Shown here in pieces: positions 8,392 to 17,318 of a stretch of DNA of 64,000 bases (its first letter is position 1; each line of letters opens with the position of its first letter). The notes beneath the pieces are model-generated. The model ran no database searches. It was not told the origin of the DNA and saw only the letters and a list, made by a program, of their open reading frames with translations. This DNA is from Candidatus Accumulibacter aalborgensis (lineage in GTDB: Bacteria; Pseudomonadota; Gammaproteobacteria; Burkholderiales; Rhodocyclaceae). The position numbers and the translations under genes were made by a program. The stretch lies in assembly GCF_900089955.1 (NCBI RefSeq), contig NZ_FLQX01000145.1, positions 1-64,000 of the forward strand. Reading direction: 5' to 3'.

Positions 8392-8571
8392 TGCGCACCT
8401 CTTTCGTTTGGTTTGGCCTTGATACCTTCGCTTGCCCTTTCCGTGGTGGCACTCGCGTACATCTGCTCAGCCTCGTCCATCAAGGCGGTGCTTGTCATCC
8501 GGACCTTGCCTCCTGCAGGGAAGGAGATCGCGAAGTCATCCCGCTGGCAACGACCTGCAGTAAAGCAGGGC

Positions 8572-8598
8572 GCTTGCCTGGCCTTGCACCAGGCAAGC
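8572..8598 (-). terminator. 10-bp hairpin downstream of the RRM gene, possible terminator
   Basis: GCTTGCCTGG and CCAGGCAAGC form a perfect 10-bp stem with a 7-base loop just after the RRM gene stop. No good U-run follows on the minus strand, so it may stabilise the 3' end rather than act as an intrinsic terminator. Confidence 0.4.
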
Positions 8599-8608
8599 AG
8601 TGGTGCGC

Positions 8609-8872
8609 CTAGCGGTGGCGCATGCCGCTGCCGCGCGCCATCGCTTCATTGACCCGTAGCGGCTTGCCGTTGAGGTCCTTGCCGTCAAGGGCGGCGATCG
8701 CGCTCAGCGAATGCGCCTTGCCCGGCATTTCGACGAAGCCGAAGCCCTTCGACGCGCCGCTGAACATCTCGCGCATCACCTGCACCGATTTCACCTGGCC
8801 GAAGGCCTTGAAGAGATCGGTCAGTTGTACTTCAGTCGTTTCGGGTGCGAGATTGCCCACGAAGATATTCAT
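8609..8872 (-). CDS. Small RRM-domain RNA-binding protein
   Basis: The 87-residue protein is a single RNA recognition motif. RNP2 is MNIFVGNL at the N-terminus and RNP1 is KGFGFVEM near residue 46. The beta-alpha-beta-beta-alpha-beta order fits bacterial cold-induced RRM proteins. The start at 8872 is chosen because RNP2 directly follows it; upstream in-frame sequence is low-complexity and belongs to the opposite reading of the helicase tail. It follows the rhlE-type helicase on the same strand after 55 bp, so the pair may be co-transcribed and act on the same structured RNAs. Confidence 0.9.
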   Translation of the reverse strand: MNIFVGNLAPETTEVQLTDLFKAFGQVKSVQVMREMFSGASKGFGFVEMPGKAHSLSAIAALDGKDLNGKPLRVNEAMARGSGMRHR

Positions 8873-8927
8873 AGCCGGCTCCTGATCACAGTTTATTTTC
8901 GAAGAATGCGACATGCTGCGTTCGTGC

Positions 8928-10394
8928 TCAACCGCCGCGCCTGGCCGGGCTGCGAAAGAGCGCCGGCAATGGCGTGCTGGCGTCCGTCCGGCCACGTTGC
9001 GGCGCCCGCGGTCCATTCGGCAGCGGTGCCGAACTGGTGTGCGCCGGATTGGCGCGCGCCGGAGCCGGGGCATGCACGCTCGGACGCGCTGACGCCGACG
9101 CCGTGCCTGGCGTGCGAGCGCGACCGTCCTTGCCGTGACCGCCATGGCTACCATGGCCACCACCGCCGCGGCCGCCACGGCCATCGTGTGCCCCGCGAGC
9201 AGCGGCAGCGGCCGCCGCAGCGACCTCGGGCGGCACCGGCTGGCCGGGTTCGAATCCGGGAACGATCTGGCTGTCGATGCGCCGCGTGAGGAGCTTCTCG
9301 ATGTCGGCCAGGAGCGGCCTCTCCTCGGCAGAAACCAGCGAGATCGCTTCGCCGGTGCTGCCCGCGCGGCCGGTGCGACCGATGCGATGGACGTAATCCT
9401 CGGGAACGTGCGGCAACTCGAAGTTGACCACGTGCGGCAACTCCTCGATGTCCAGACCGCGCGCGGCGATGTCGGTGGCCACCAGAACGCGCACCGTACC
9501 CGCCTTGAAGCCGGCCAGCGCGCGCGTACGCGCCGGCTGGCTCTTGTTGCCGTGGATTGCGGTCGCCTCGATGCCGGCCTTGCACAACTGCTCAGCCAGC
9601 CGGTTGGCGCCGCTCTTCATGCGCGTGAACACCAGCACCTGCCGCCAGTCACCCGACGCCACGAGGTGGGTCAGCAGTTCGCGCTTGCGCCAACTGTCGA
9701 CCGGATGGACGCGCTGGGCAACGAGTTCGGACTCGGCGTTGCGGCGTGCGACTTCGACCATCGCCGGCGCATGCAGCAGGCCGTCGGCGAGCTTGCGGAT
9801 CTCGTTCGAGAAAGTCGCCGAGAACAGGAGGTTCTGGCGCTTCGCCGGGAGCAGCGCAAGAATGCGGCGGATGTCGCGGATGAAGCCCATGTCGAGCATG
9901 CGATCCGCTTCGTCGAGGACCAGGATCTCGACCTGTGCCAGGCTGACCGTCTTCTGCTGCAGGTGATCGAGCAGACGGCCGGGAGTCGCCACCAGAATAT
10001 CGACGCCGCGACGCAGCGCTTCGATCTGCGGGTTGATATTGACGCCACCGTAGATCAGCGTCGACTTGAGCGGCAGATACTTGCCGTAGGTACGCACGCT
10101 CTCCTCGATCTGCGCCGCGAGTTCGCGTGTCGGAGTGAGGATCAGCGCCCGCACCGGCGGCCGGTGCGTCGGTGCGCCGGCCGGGGCCGCACGGGTGGCC
10201 AGGCGTTGCAGCAACGGCAGCGTGAAACCAGCAGTCTTGCCGGTGCCGGTCTGCGCACCGGCGAGTACGTCGCGTCCTTCGAGGATGACGGGAATGGCCT
10301 GCGCCTGGACGGGCGTAGGCTCACTGTAGCCTTGATCGTCGACAGCGCGGGTAAGCTCGGCCGACAGGCCGAGAAGGGCAAACGAATGGGACAA
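8928..10394 (-). CDS. rhlE: DEAD-box ATP-dependent RNA helicase RhlE
   Basis: The 488-residue protein has the full superfamily 2 helicase set: Q motif region [14 protein letters not shown], Walker [21 protein letters not shown] in [17 protein letters not shown], and [10 protein letters not shown] in the second RecA domain. The order and the [10 protein letters not shown] segment fit the RhlE group, which remodels ribosomal and structured RNA. After about residue 385 the tail is glycine-, histidine- and alanine-rich and probably disordered, as in many RhlE proteins. About 270 bp without a gene precede it, which leaves room for a long leader. The RRM gene follows. Confidence 0.92.
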   Translation of the reverse strand: MSHSFALLGLSAELTRAVDDQGYSEPTPVQAQAIPVILEGRDVLAGAQTGTGKTAGFTLPLLQRLATRAAPAGAPTHRPPVRALILTPTRELAAQIEESVRTYGKYLPLKSTLIYGGVNINPQIEALRRGVDILVATPGRLLDHLQQKTVSLAQVEILVLDEADRMLDMGFIRDIRRILALLPAKRQNLLFSATFSNEIRKLADGLLHAPAMVEVARRNAESELVAQRVHPVDSWRKRELLTHLVASGDWRQVLVFTRMKSGANRLAEQLCKAGIEATAIHGNKSQPARTRALAGFKAGTVRVLVATDIAARGLDIEELPHVVNFELPHVPEDYVHRIGRTGRAGSTGEAISLVSAEERPLLADIEKLLTRRIDSQIVPGFEPGQPVPPEVAAAAAAAARGAHDGRGGRGGGGHGSHGGHGKDGRARTPGTASASARPSVHAPAPARANPAHTSSAPLPNGPRAPQRGRTDASTPLPALFRSPARRGG

Positions 10395-10666
10395 ATGAAT
10401 CTCCTGTGAACGACCTGCTGCGGCATGACGCCATCAGAGCCGGTTCAGGCGGGAACAACTTTTGGGATGGGGGCTGCGGGGCGAAAAGAGACGCGCCGGG
10501 GGGAACAACCGCGAGAGGAGCAAGCTGCCGACCGGATGAAACGCGGCTTGGCTCCGGGGCGGACTATACACGCTTTCGGCGAGCACAAGCGGAAAAAGCC
10601 TTGTCCACTGAGCAACGCGACGCGGACGCGCGCGCGACTTTCATGGCGACGAGCCCGGGTCGCCAA

Positions 10667-10900
10667 TCAGAAAGGCAGGTCTTTCGGGAAAGCGATCAGC
10701 TCGTCGTGGTCGACAAGGTCGATCGCCTGGGCACCGAGCTCGCGGCTGTTCCACGCGTAGTTGAGTTTGGCGTAGACCGCCGGAATCGCCATCGGCAACA
10801 GATCGTCGATCGCGTCCGGATCGGCCTCGCTTTCTTCGATCGCGGCTTCGAGCGCTTCGAGTGCATCGGTCAGTGTCGCGAGAACCCAGTCGGCGTTCAT
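10667..10900 (-). CDS. Small acidic protein of unknown function
   Basis: A 77-residue acidic protein starting MNADWVLATLTDALEALEAA. The ATG at 10900 is chosen because GGAG lies seven bases upstream; an ATG at 10912 would bury that site. The first half is predicted helical and amphipathic, and aspartate/glutamate are abundant (EESEADPDAIDDLL). I recognise no family. It lies upstream of rhlE on the same strand, about 270 bp away, so co-expression is not assured. Codon use fits its neighbours, which supports a real gene. Confidence 0.6.
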   Translation of the reverse strand: MNADWVLATLTDALEALEAAIEESEADPDAIDDLLPMAIPAVYAKLNYAWNSRELGAQAIDLVDHDELIAFPKDLPF

Positions 10901-11320
10901 GATGTGCTCCATAAAGTTTCGATCGTGTCGCGAATGGTCGCAGGAAGCGCGGCCCGATCATGACGATCAGCACGGCGCACGCGGCGAGCGAACGGTGCGT
11001 CGCATCGACGAAATCCTCGCCGATCCCGATCGAAGCGATGTCCTATTGCCGATTATGCCATTATCGACACCTGTCGTGCCGCTCGGCGTCCCCGACCCCG
11101 CACGCGGACGTGAGCGTAGGATACCCCGACAGGCATTAGAATGAGGCTTCAAGTCGTGGCCGCCGATTTACCGCCCGCTGATCGACATTTTTCATCGAGG
11201 AGTCGCTCGGCGAGCGCGCTCGCGGTTGAGATGGGCGCGGCAGAAGGATGTGCTGACCGAAGGGAGGCGCATCGCTGGCGGTCGATGCGCTTGGTACCTC
11301 ATAGAGAAAGGTAATCGCGG
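10901..11320. other. Intergenic region, no supported gene
   Basis: This 420-bp divergent gap holds upstream regions for the small acidic protein gene and the tam-like gene. Short frames here lack ribosome sites and family resemblance. I see no repeat or RNA gene. GAGAAAGG shortly before 11321 is the ribosome site for the methyltransferase. Confidence 0.5.
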
Positions 11321-12082
11321 ATGAACTGGGACCCCGAGCAATACCTCAAATTCGTTGACGCCCGTCAGCGGCCGGCGCTCGACCTTCTGGCGCGGCTGGG
11401 CAGCCGGTCGGCGACGCGCATCGTCGATCTCGGCTGCGGTGCCGGCAACATCACGCGGCTGCTGGCTGAACAGTGGCCAGAGGCGCAGATCACCGGCATC
11501 GACAGCGATCCGGCGATGCTCGAAAAGGCTGCCGGCAGCGTATCGACGATCGACTGGCAGTGCGCCGATGTTGCCGCCTGGCAGGCAGCGGTACCGCCCG
11601 ATCTGATTTTTTCGAATGCCGCGCTGCACTGGCTCGGCGACCACCCGCATCTGTTGCCGAGTCTGATCGAGCAACTGGCGGTGGGTGGCGTGCTGGCAGT
11701 GCAGATGCCGGACAACTTCTCCGCGCCGTCGCACCTGATCCTGCGCGAGCTGGCTGACGATCCTGGCTGGGAAGCCGTTTTCGACGGGGTTCCTGTCGGC
11801 GGCGTCTTGTCGGCAGCCGAATACCATGCGCTGTTGACCGCGCATTGCCGCCATCTGGAGATTTGGCAGACGACCTATTGGCAGGCGCTCGGCGGCGACG
11901 ATGCGGTCATCGAGTGGATGAAGGGAACGACGCTGCTGCCCTACCTTGCTCGCCTCAATGCCAAGTCGGCCAAACACTTTCTGGCCGCCTATCGCGCGCG
12001 GCTGCAGGCCGCCTATCCGCGCAGCGCCGATGGGAGCACACTTTTCCCGTTCAAGCGCCTATTCTTCGTGCTCCAGCGCTGA
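11321..12082 (+). CDS. tam: Trans-aconitate 2-methyltransferase-like SAM methyltransferase
   Basis: The 253-residue protein opens with MNWDPEQYLKF, the characteristic start of Tam proteins, which methylate trans-aconitate using S-adenosylmethionine and so detoxify an aconitase inhibitor. The class I SAM-binding glycine motif is VDLGCGAGN at about 37-45, an acidic residue ends strand 2 (GIDSD), and the post-core segment SNAALHWLGDH is typical of the family. The late FPFKRLFFV end also fits. The length is close to the Escherichia coli enzyme. Substrate is by family resemblance only. A TSUP permease gene follows 15 bp later on the same strand. Confidence 0.85.
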   Translation: MNWDPEQYLKFVDARQRPALDLLARLGSRSATRIVDLGCGAGNITRLLAEQWPEAQITGIDSDPAMLEKAAGSVSTIDWQCADVAAWQAAVPPDLIFSNAALHWLGDHPHLLPSLIEQLAVGGVLAVQMPDNFSAPSHLILRELADDPGWEAVFDGVPVGGVLSAAEYHALLTAHCRHLEIWQTTYWQALGGDDAVIEWMKGTTLLPYLARLNAKSAKHFLAAYRARLQAAYPRSADGSTLFPFKRLFFVLQR

Positions 12083-12097
12083 GCGTGATGACGATTG

Positions 12098-12871
12098 ATG
12101 CCCGGCCTCGATGACTCACTGCTGGTCGGTCTGGCCATTGCGGCGCTGTTTGCCGGCTTCATCGATGCCGTCGTCGGCGGCGGTGGTCTAATCCAGATCC
12201 CCGCCCTGTTCAACGCGCTGCCGACAGAAATCCCGGCAACGCTGTTCGGCACCAACAAGTTCGCGAGCATCTTCGGTACGGCCAATGCGGCCTGGGGCTA
12301 CGCGCGTCGCGTCCGCATGCCGTGGCGGACGACGCTGCCCGCCGCCGTCGCCGCGTTTGCCTGCTCCTATGTCGGCGCCATGGCCGTCGCCTGGTTGCCG
12401 CCGGCCATGTTGCGTCCGCTGATCCTGCTCCTGTTGATCGTTGCTGCGGCCTATACCTTCGGCCACCGCGATTTCGGCGCCCTGCATCAGCCACAGCACA
12501 CAGGCCGCCGGGAATTCGTCTACGCGCTCGTTCTCGGCGGCGCGATCGGTTTCTACGATGGCTTCTTCGGTCCTGGAACCGGCAGCTTCCTGATCTTTCT
12601 CTTCATCCGGTTTTTCGGCTTTGACTTCCTGCACGCCTCGGCCGCGTCGAAGGTGGTCAATGTGGCCACCAATCTCGCCGCGCTCGGCTTCTTCATCCCC
12701 CACGGACACCTCCTGCCGCTGCTGGCGGTGCTGATGGCCGGCTGCAACGTGCTCGGTTCGCTGCTCGGCACGCATCTGGCGCTGCGCCACGGCAGCGGCT
12801 TCGTCCGCAAGGCGTTCCTGTGCGTGGTCGGCGTCTTCATCCTCAAGTTCGCACACGACACCTTCGTTTAG
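12098..12871 (+). CDS. TSUP/TauE-SafE family membrane permease
   Basis: The 257-residue protein has about eight hydrophobic segments and the paired half signature of the TSUP family: near the N-terminus FAGFIDAVVGGGGLIQIP, and in the second half GFYDGFFGPGTGSFLIF. Members move sulfite, sulfoacetate or related anions across the inner membrane. The substrate here cannot be read from sequence. Start is ATG at 12098; a TTG one codon earlier is possible, and neither has a strong ribosome site. It follows tam closely and converges on dctA. Confidence 0.85.
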   Translation: MPGLDDSLLVGLAIAALFAGFIDAVVGGGGLIQIPALFNALPTEIPATLFGTNKFASIFGTANAAWGYARRVRMPWRTTLPAAVAAFACSYVGAMAVAWLPPAMLRPLILLLLIVAAAYTFGHRDFGALHQPQHTGRREFVYALVLGGAIGFYDGFFGPGTGSFLIFLFIRFFGFDFLHASAASKVVNVATNLAALGFFIPHGHLLPLLAVLMAGCNVLGSLLGTHLALRHGSGFVRKAFLCVVGVFILKFAHDTFV

Positions 12872-12935
12872 GATCAGGAGGCCAGCGGGCGGTCCGACAC
12901 CGCGCCGCCAGCCTCGCCCTGCGGCCAGTGCGGCC

Positions 12936-14297
12936 TTACCTGTGAGTGGCGCCTGCCGCTGCGACCCTTTCTTCCTCCTCGACCATGACGGCTTCGGGCT
13001 CCTCGGCTTCGTCATCGGTTTCCCGGTTTAGGCACTGCTGCATCTTGGTTTCGTCGAGCTGTTTGCACCACTTGCCGACCACCACGGTGGCAACACCGTT
13101 GCCGATCAGGTTGGTCAGGGCGCGCGCTTCGGACATGAAACGGTCGATGCCGAGAATCAGAGCCAGACCGGCGACCGGCACGTTACCGACCGCGGAGAGG
13201 GTGGCGGCGAGGACGATGAAGCCGCTGCCGGTGACCCCTGCGGCCCCCTTGGAGGTGAGCAGCAGGACGCCGATGAGCGTCAGTTGCTGCGTCAGATCGA
13301 GTGGCGTGTTGGTCGCCTGGGCGATAAAAACGGCCGCCATGGTCAGGTAGATCGAGGTGCCGTCGAGATTGAACGAGTAGCCCGTCGGAATCACCAGCCC
13401 GGCGACCGACTTGTGCACACCGAGGTTTTCCATCTTGGCCATCATCCGCGGCAGGACCGACTCGGACGACGACGTGCCCAGGACGATGAACAACTCCTCC
13501 TTGATATATTTGATGAACTTCCAGATGCTGAAACCGTGGAACTTGGCGACGCTGCCCAGGACGACGAAGATGAACAGCAGACAGGTGGCGTAAAAACAGG
13601 CCATCAGCTTGCCGAGCGAGAACAGCGTGCCGAGACCATACTTGCCGATGGTAAAGGCCATCGCTCCGAAAGCGCCGATTGGCGCCACCTTCATGATGTA
13701 GCCGACGATCTGGAAGAGGACATGGGAAACCTTGTCGACCACATTGAAGACCAGTTTCCCCTTCTCGCCGACGGCGTGCAGGGCAAAGCCGAAGAACACG
13801 GCGAACAGTAGAACCTGGAGAATCTCGCCCTTGGCGAAAGCATCAACGACGCTGTGGGGAATGATATCCAGCAGGAAGTCGGTGGTGCTCTTCATCTTGC
13901 CTGGACCCGTGTAGGCGACAATCGCCTTGGTATCCAGCGTATCGGGGTCGACGTTCATGCCGACACCGGGCTGGACGAGATTGACGATCGTCAGCCCGAT
14001 GATCAGCGACAGGGTGCTGATCACCTCGAAGTACAGCATCGCCAGGCCGCCCGTCTTGCCGACCGACTTCATGTCTTCCATGCCCGCAATACCGACGACC
14101 ACCGTGCAGAAGATGATCGGCGCGATGATCATCTTGATGAGCTTGATGAAACCATCGCCTAGCGGTTTCATCTGGGCACCCACATCGGGATAGAAGTAAC
14201 CGAGAAGAATCCCGATGATGATCGCGGTGATGACCTGAAAATAGAGCGAGCGATAGAACTTCTTGTGACCGGGCCGAGTTGATGCCGTCTGTACCAT
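12936..14297 (-). CDS. dctA: C4-dicarboxylate:cation symporter DctA
   Basis: The 453-residue inner-membrane protein matches the dicarboxylate/amino acid:cation symporter family throughout: [19 protein letters not shown] at the N-terminus, [17 protein letters not shown], the serine-rich re-entrant loop [14 protein letters not shown], and the substrate/cation motif [12 protein letters not shown]. It should import succinate, fumarate and malate. The C-terminal 30 residues are acidic and variable. The start has a good AGGAGG site upstream. The upstream gap of 160 bp contains a partial copy of a dispersed repeat. The next gene is a binding protein for glutamate/aspartate-like substrates, so both serve organic acid uptake. 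Confidence 0.93.
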   Translation of the reverse strand: MVQTASTRPGHKKFYRSLYFQVITAIIIGILLGYFYPDVGAQMKPLGDGFIKLIKMIIAPIIFCTVVVGIAGMEDMKSVGKTGGLAMLYFEVISTLSLIIGLTIVNLVQPGVGMNVDPDTLDTKAIVAYTGPGKMKSTTDFLLDIIPHSVVDAFAKGEILQVLLFAVFFGFALHAVGEKGKLVFNVVDKVSHVLFQIVGYIMKVAPIGAFGAMAFTIGKYGLGTLFSLGKLMACFYATCLLFIFVVLGSVAKFHGFSIWKFIKYIKEELFIVLGTSSSESVLPRMMAKMENLGVHKSVAGLVIPTGYSFNLDGTSIYLTMAAVFIAQATNTPLDLTQQLTLIGVLLLTSKGAAGVTGSGFIVLAATLSAVGNVPVAGLALILGIDRFMSEARALTNLIGNGVATVVVGKWCKQLDETKMQQCLNRETDDEAEEPEAVMVEEEERVAAAGATHR

Positions 14298-14328
14298 GAT
14301 TTAATCCTCCTGGGTATCTTGCTGCCAT

Positions 14329-14372
14329 GCCCCGCTGCGCGGGGTCTCGTGAGTCGCTCGCGCGACTTTCGT
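14329..14372 (-). repeat. Partial copy of the dispersed MITE-like repeat
   Basis: Read on the minus strand, this stretch has the same left end as the elements at 46117 and 52541: GAAAGTCGCG, a GAGCGACTCACGA arm, then a different GC hairpin. It lies upstream of dctA. Only the left half is present. Confidence 0.65.
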
Positions 14373-14456
14373 ACTAACCGATGCGACCTCCGGCAACCAC
14401 CTTGGCACGGGTCGCTGCCGCCCGTGCCAAAAAAGCTGTGCCTGCCTCGTGCCCCG

Positions 14457-15374
14457 TCAATCGCCCTGCAATCCCTGCACTTTGAACAACTCCTCCATGT
14501 GCGGACTCATCGGCATGTTGAGGCGAACACCCGACGGCAGCGGCTTGACGAACCATTTGTCGTAGATCGCGCCGATCGTCCGGCTGCCCGAGAGTTTGGC
14601 GAAAGCGCGCTCGACGACTTCGGCGAACTGCGGGTCGTCGCGACGGAACATGAGCGCGTAATCGGCGTAGGTCAGAAATTCGCCGACCACACGATATTGC
14701 TTGCTGGTCCTGGTTTCAGCAACCATGCCGTAGAGCTGGACATCGTCGTTGGCAAAGGCATCGGCCTTGCCCGATGCCAGCATGGCGAAGGACTCGTCGT
14801 GATCGGCCCCGGTGACGAAGTTGATCGCCAGATTCTGCCGTGCGGCGAGCTTCGGCATCCATTCGGCGTGCACGGTGCCGCGCGTGACGACGACCGTCTT
14901 GCCCTGCAGATCGCGCAAGGACCTGACCTTGCTGGACTGGCGGACAAGCAACTTGATGCCGGTGACGAAAATGGTCGGCGAAAAGGCAACTCGCTTGCGC
15001 CTTTCGAAGGTGTTGGTCGTTGAACCGCACTCCAGATCGATGGCCCCGGAAGTCACCATGTCGATGCGGTTCTCGGGCGTCACCGGCCGGTATTCAACGC
15101 GGATGTCCTTTTCGAGTTCAGCGGCAATTTCCTCGACAACCGCGGTGCACAGGTCGAGCGCGTAGCCAACGGGCTTGCCTTTGGCATCCAGGAAAGCGAA
15201 CGGCGGCGAGTTTTCGCGATGCCCGAGGTGGATCACCCCACTGTCCTTGATCGCTTTCAACGTACCCGCGAACTGTGTCGGGAACATTTGTTTCATGTCT
15301 TGCGCCATGCCGTCGGCCGCCAAAGACATGAGCATGAAACATGCCAGGGCGACCAGAAACCCGTTTTTCCGCAT
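14457..15374 (-). CDS. gltI: Periplasmic amino acid-binding protein (glutamate/aspartate type)
   Basis: The 305-residue protein has a signal peptide (cleavage after AADGMAQ, about residue 25) and a family 3 solute-binding fold. Its motifs match GltI-like proteins: GVIHLGHRENSPPFAFLD, VGYALDLC, ENRIDMVTSGAIDLECGSTTNT and the second-lobe SFAMLASGKADAF. It should deliver glutamate, aspartate or a related acid to an ABC permease. No permease or ATPase genes are adjacent, so it is an orphan component or serves a transporter elsewhere. The gene faces the same way as dctA with a 160-bp gap. The symbol is by resemblance. Confidence 0.8.
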   Translation of the reverse strand: MRKNGFLVALACFMLMSLAADGMAQDMKQMFPTQFAGTLKAIKDSGVIHLGHRENSPPFAFLDAKGKPVGYALDLCTAVVEEIAAELEKDIRVEYRPVTPENRIDMVTSGAIDLECGSTTNTFERRKRVAFSPTIFVTGIKLLVRQSSKVRSLRDLQGKTVVVTRGTVHAEWMPKLAARQNLAINFVTGADHDESFAMLASGKADAFANDDVQLYGMVAETRTSKQYRVVGEFLTYADYALMFRRDDPQFAEVVERAFAKLSGSRTIGAIYDKWFVKPLPSGVRLNMPMSPHMEELFKVQGLQGD

Positions 15375-15511
15375 TTCAATTCCTCCTGGAGGGAATAAAA
15401 AGTCATCTTGGCCGGATCACCCACCCCGCCAAACCTTGGTCGCACGAGAGTCTCGCATGCTGAACGCCTAGTGACAACCAGAATCTTCGTGCCGCCTGCG
15501 TATCGGGCGTG

Positions 15512-17236
15512 TTAACCAGGACCACTCTCCGGGCTCCGAGACGGGCCAAGGGGTACGATCGGTACACCGTACTTACGTGCGACCCGCTGATAGGTTTCGC
15601 GTGCCGAGATCACCTTGGGGTTGCGCATGTCCTTGGTCTGCGCGAGCGCCAGATAACGAAGGCCGCGTTTGGCCAGCGTCGCGTCCCACCCCTTGAGTTC
15701 GAGCAGGGTGAAAATAGCCTTGGTGGCATTGACCAGAAACTGCAGATTCGGCACGCGTTCTGCAGCCTCGACGAGCAACTGCACTGAGCCCTGGAGATCG
15801 CCGCTGCGAGCCGCCAGCACCCCTCGATTATTCAGTTCAACGATTTCGCGGCCGACCTGGGCAAGAAGTTCCTGGCCCTTCTCTGCCTTCCCGGCTTTGC
15901 TGTAGATTCTCTGAACCTGGGCGATCATGGCGCGATCTTCATGGTTTTCTGCGGCAACCTGACGGACGATCTCTTGCGCGGTCGCCTCGTTGCCGGTCGC
16001 CAGGCAGGCCTGCGCCAGGTCAACAGTCATTTTCTGGGACACCCGCGTCGTCGCGCCTTCCGCCTTCAATGCCTCGTGCAGGAGGATTGCTTTTTCGACT
16101 GCATGCCTGGCTTTGACCGCGTCGCCTTCCTTCGCGGCACACAAGCTGTCCATGATCAACGCCGCCAACTCCCCTTGCCTGTTGCCGCGCCACTCACGGC
16201 GAAGTTCGTCGGTCACTTGCCGGGCACTCTCGGCATGACCGCGATCGAGCATCACCCTGGTGAGGTTGGAATAGTCGTCAAGGTTCTTCAGCGATGAACC
16301 GCGGCGACGCCGGAGTACATTGCCGTAAGCCTTTTCGGCCGTCGCAAGATCGTTGTTGCGCGCCGCCACGTCGCCAACCAAACGTTGTCTCGTCGAGTTG
16401 TTGGGCGAGATGGCCGCCGCCCGTTGGAGGACTTCCTGCGCTTCAACGGGTTTGCCGAGGTCTTGCTGCACTTCCGCGAGGAAATCGTAGGCAGCGGTGA
16501 ACTCGGGGAACTCGGTGACGATGGATTGCCCGACATCCTCTGCTTCTGCCAGTTGGTGCTGACCACGCAGCGCCATGGCCAGGCCCATGCGAGCCCATGG
16601 CACGACGCGCTGCTCGAGCACCTTCTGGTACACCCTCGTCGCCTCCGCGTAGCGCCCAAGAGCATTGAGTATCCCGCCTTTGAGGCGCAGCGCGTCAAAC
16701 AGGAAGGCGCTCTCCTGGCCAAGCAGGCGTTCGCAGGTAGACAGTGCTTCAGTAAAGGCGCCGTTGTCGAGTTGCTCGTAGAGCTGGGCGAAGAAATGCT
16801 TCTTGTACAGTGCGCGGATCAGCCGGCCGTGCAGTTCGTCAGCCGTAAAAGGCTTGATCAGATAGTCGTCAGGCGCCAGTTCAGCGATCGAGACCACATT
16901 GTGATAGGCACGCTCGCTGGTAATGATGATGAATACCGTGCTCAAGGCCACCAGATGATTCTGGCGTAACTCTTCGAGCAACTGCTGGCTGTCTCGTCCG
17001 TCTTCGAGCTGGTAATCGGCAAGGATCATGTCGAAGTGATGAGCCTTGACCTGCCGGAGCACCTCGACCGAGCGGCCAGCGTGATGCACGTCAGTCACGC
17101 CCAGCGCAGTAAGCATGATGCGCAGCGAATTGCGAGCGTTAGGGTGGCGATCAATCAACAGCGCTCGCTTGCGTGCCAGTTCATGGGTGAGCTTCTGACG
17201 CAGGTCATCGGTGGTGTCGGACGTCTTCATCGTCAA
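15512..17236 (-). CDS. Response regulator receiver with TPR-rich C-terminal region (orphan)
   Basis: The 574-residue cytoplasmic protein has a receiver domain at about 22-145, with phospho-acceptor aspartate in MILADYQL and the conserved lysine in DDYLIKPFTADEL. The remaining 430 residues are helical repeats of TPR type, for example ALRLKGGILNALGRYAEATRVYQKVL and the following units. There is no DNA-binding or enzymatic output, so phosphorylation probably changes protein-protein contacts. It is a paralogue of the gene at 41831-43453, with the same architecture and the same KPFTAD hinge. That paralogue overlaps a kinase gene, whereas this one has no kinase neighbour and its partner is unknown. 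Confidence 0.85.
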   Translation of the reverse strand: MTMKTSDTTDDLRQKLTHELARKRALLIDRHPNARNSLRIMLTALGVTDVHHAGRSVEVLRQVKAHHFDMILADYQLEDGRDSQQLLEELRQNHLVALSTVFIIITSERAYHNVVSIAELAPDDYLIKPFTADELHGRLIRALYKKHFFAQLYEQLDNGAFTEALSTCERLLGQESAFLFDALRLKGGILNALGRYAEATRVYQKVLEQRVVPWARMGLAMALRGQHQLAEAEDVGQSIVTEFPEFTAAYDFLAEVQQDLGKPVEAQEVLQRAAAISPNNSTRQRLVGDVAARNNDLATAEKAYGNVLRRRRGSSLKNLDDYSNLTRVMLDRGHAESARQVTDELRREWRGNRQGELAALIMDSLCAAKEGDAVKARHAVEKAILLHEALKAEGATTRVSQKMTVDLAQACLATGNEATAQEIVRQVAAENHEDRAMIAQVQRIYSKAGKAEKGQELLAQVGREIVELNNRGVLAARSGDLQGSVQLLVEAAERVPNLQFLVNATKAIFTLLELKGWDATLAKRGLRYLALAQTKDMRNPKVISARETYQRVARKYGVPIVPLGPSRSPESGPG

Positions 17237-17318
17237 ACCTTACCCGACGGATCGTTGCCGATCAAGAGCCTGATCGCCGAGGCACGCCAGCGATCAGCTC
17301 TCGTGAAGCAAGCGAAGG

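Noticed and set aside
6616-8652. A 678-codon plus-strand frame opposite the PAS gene
   Set aside because: It mirrors the PAS coding frame, a usual result of high GC, and shows no protein family features.
10899-11144. Plus-strand 81-codon frame in the gap before tam
   Set aside because: It overlaps the start of the small acidic gene in antisense, has no family resemblance, and its composition looks random.
14404-14428. Hairpin GGCACGGG...CCCGTGCC before dctA
   Set aside because: The A-run follows it on the plus strand, so neither strand gives the U-run order of an intrinsic terminator for the genes present.
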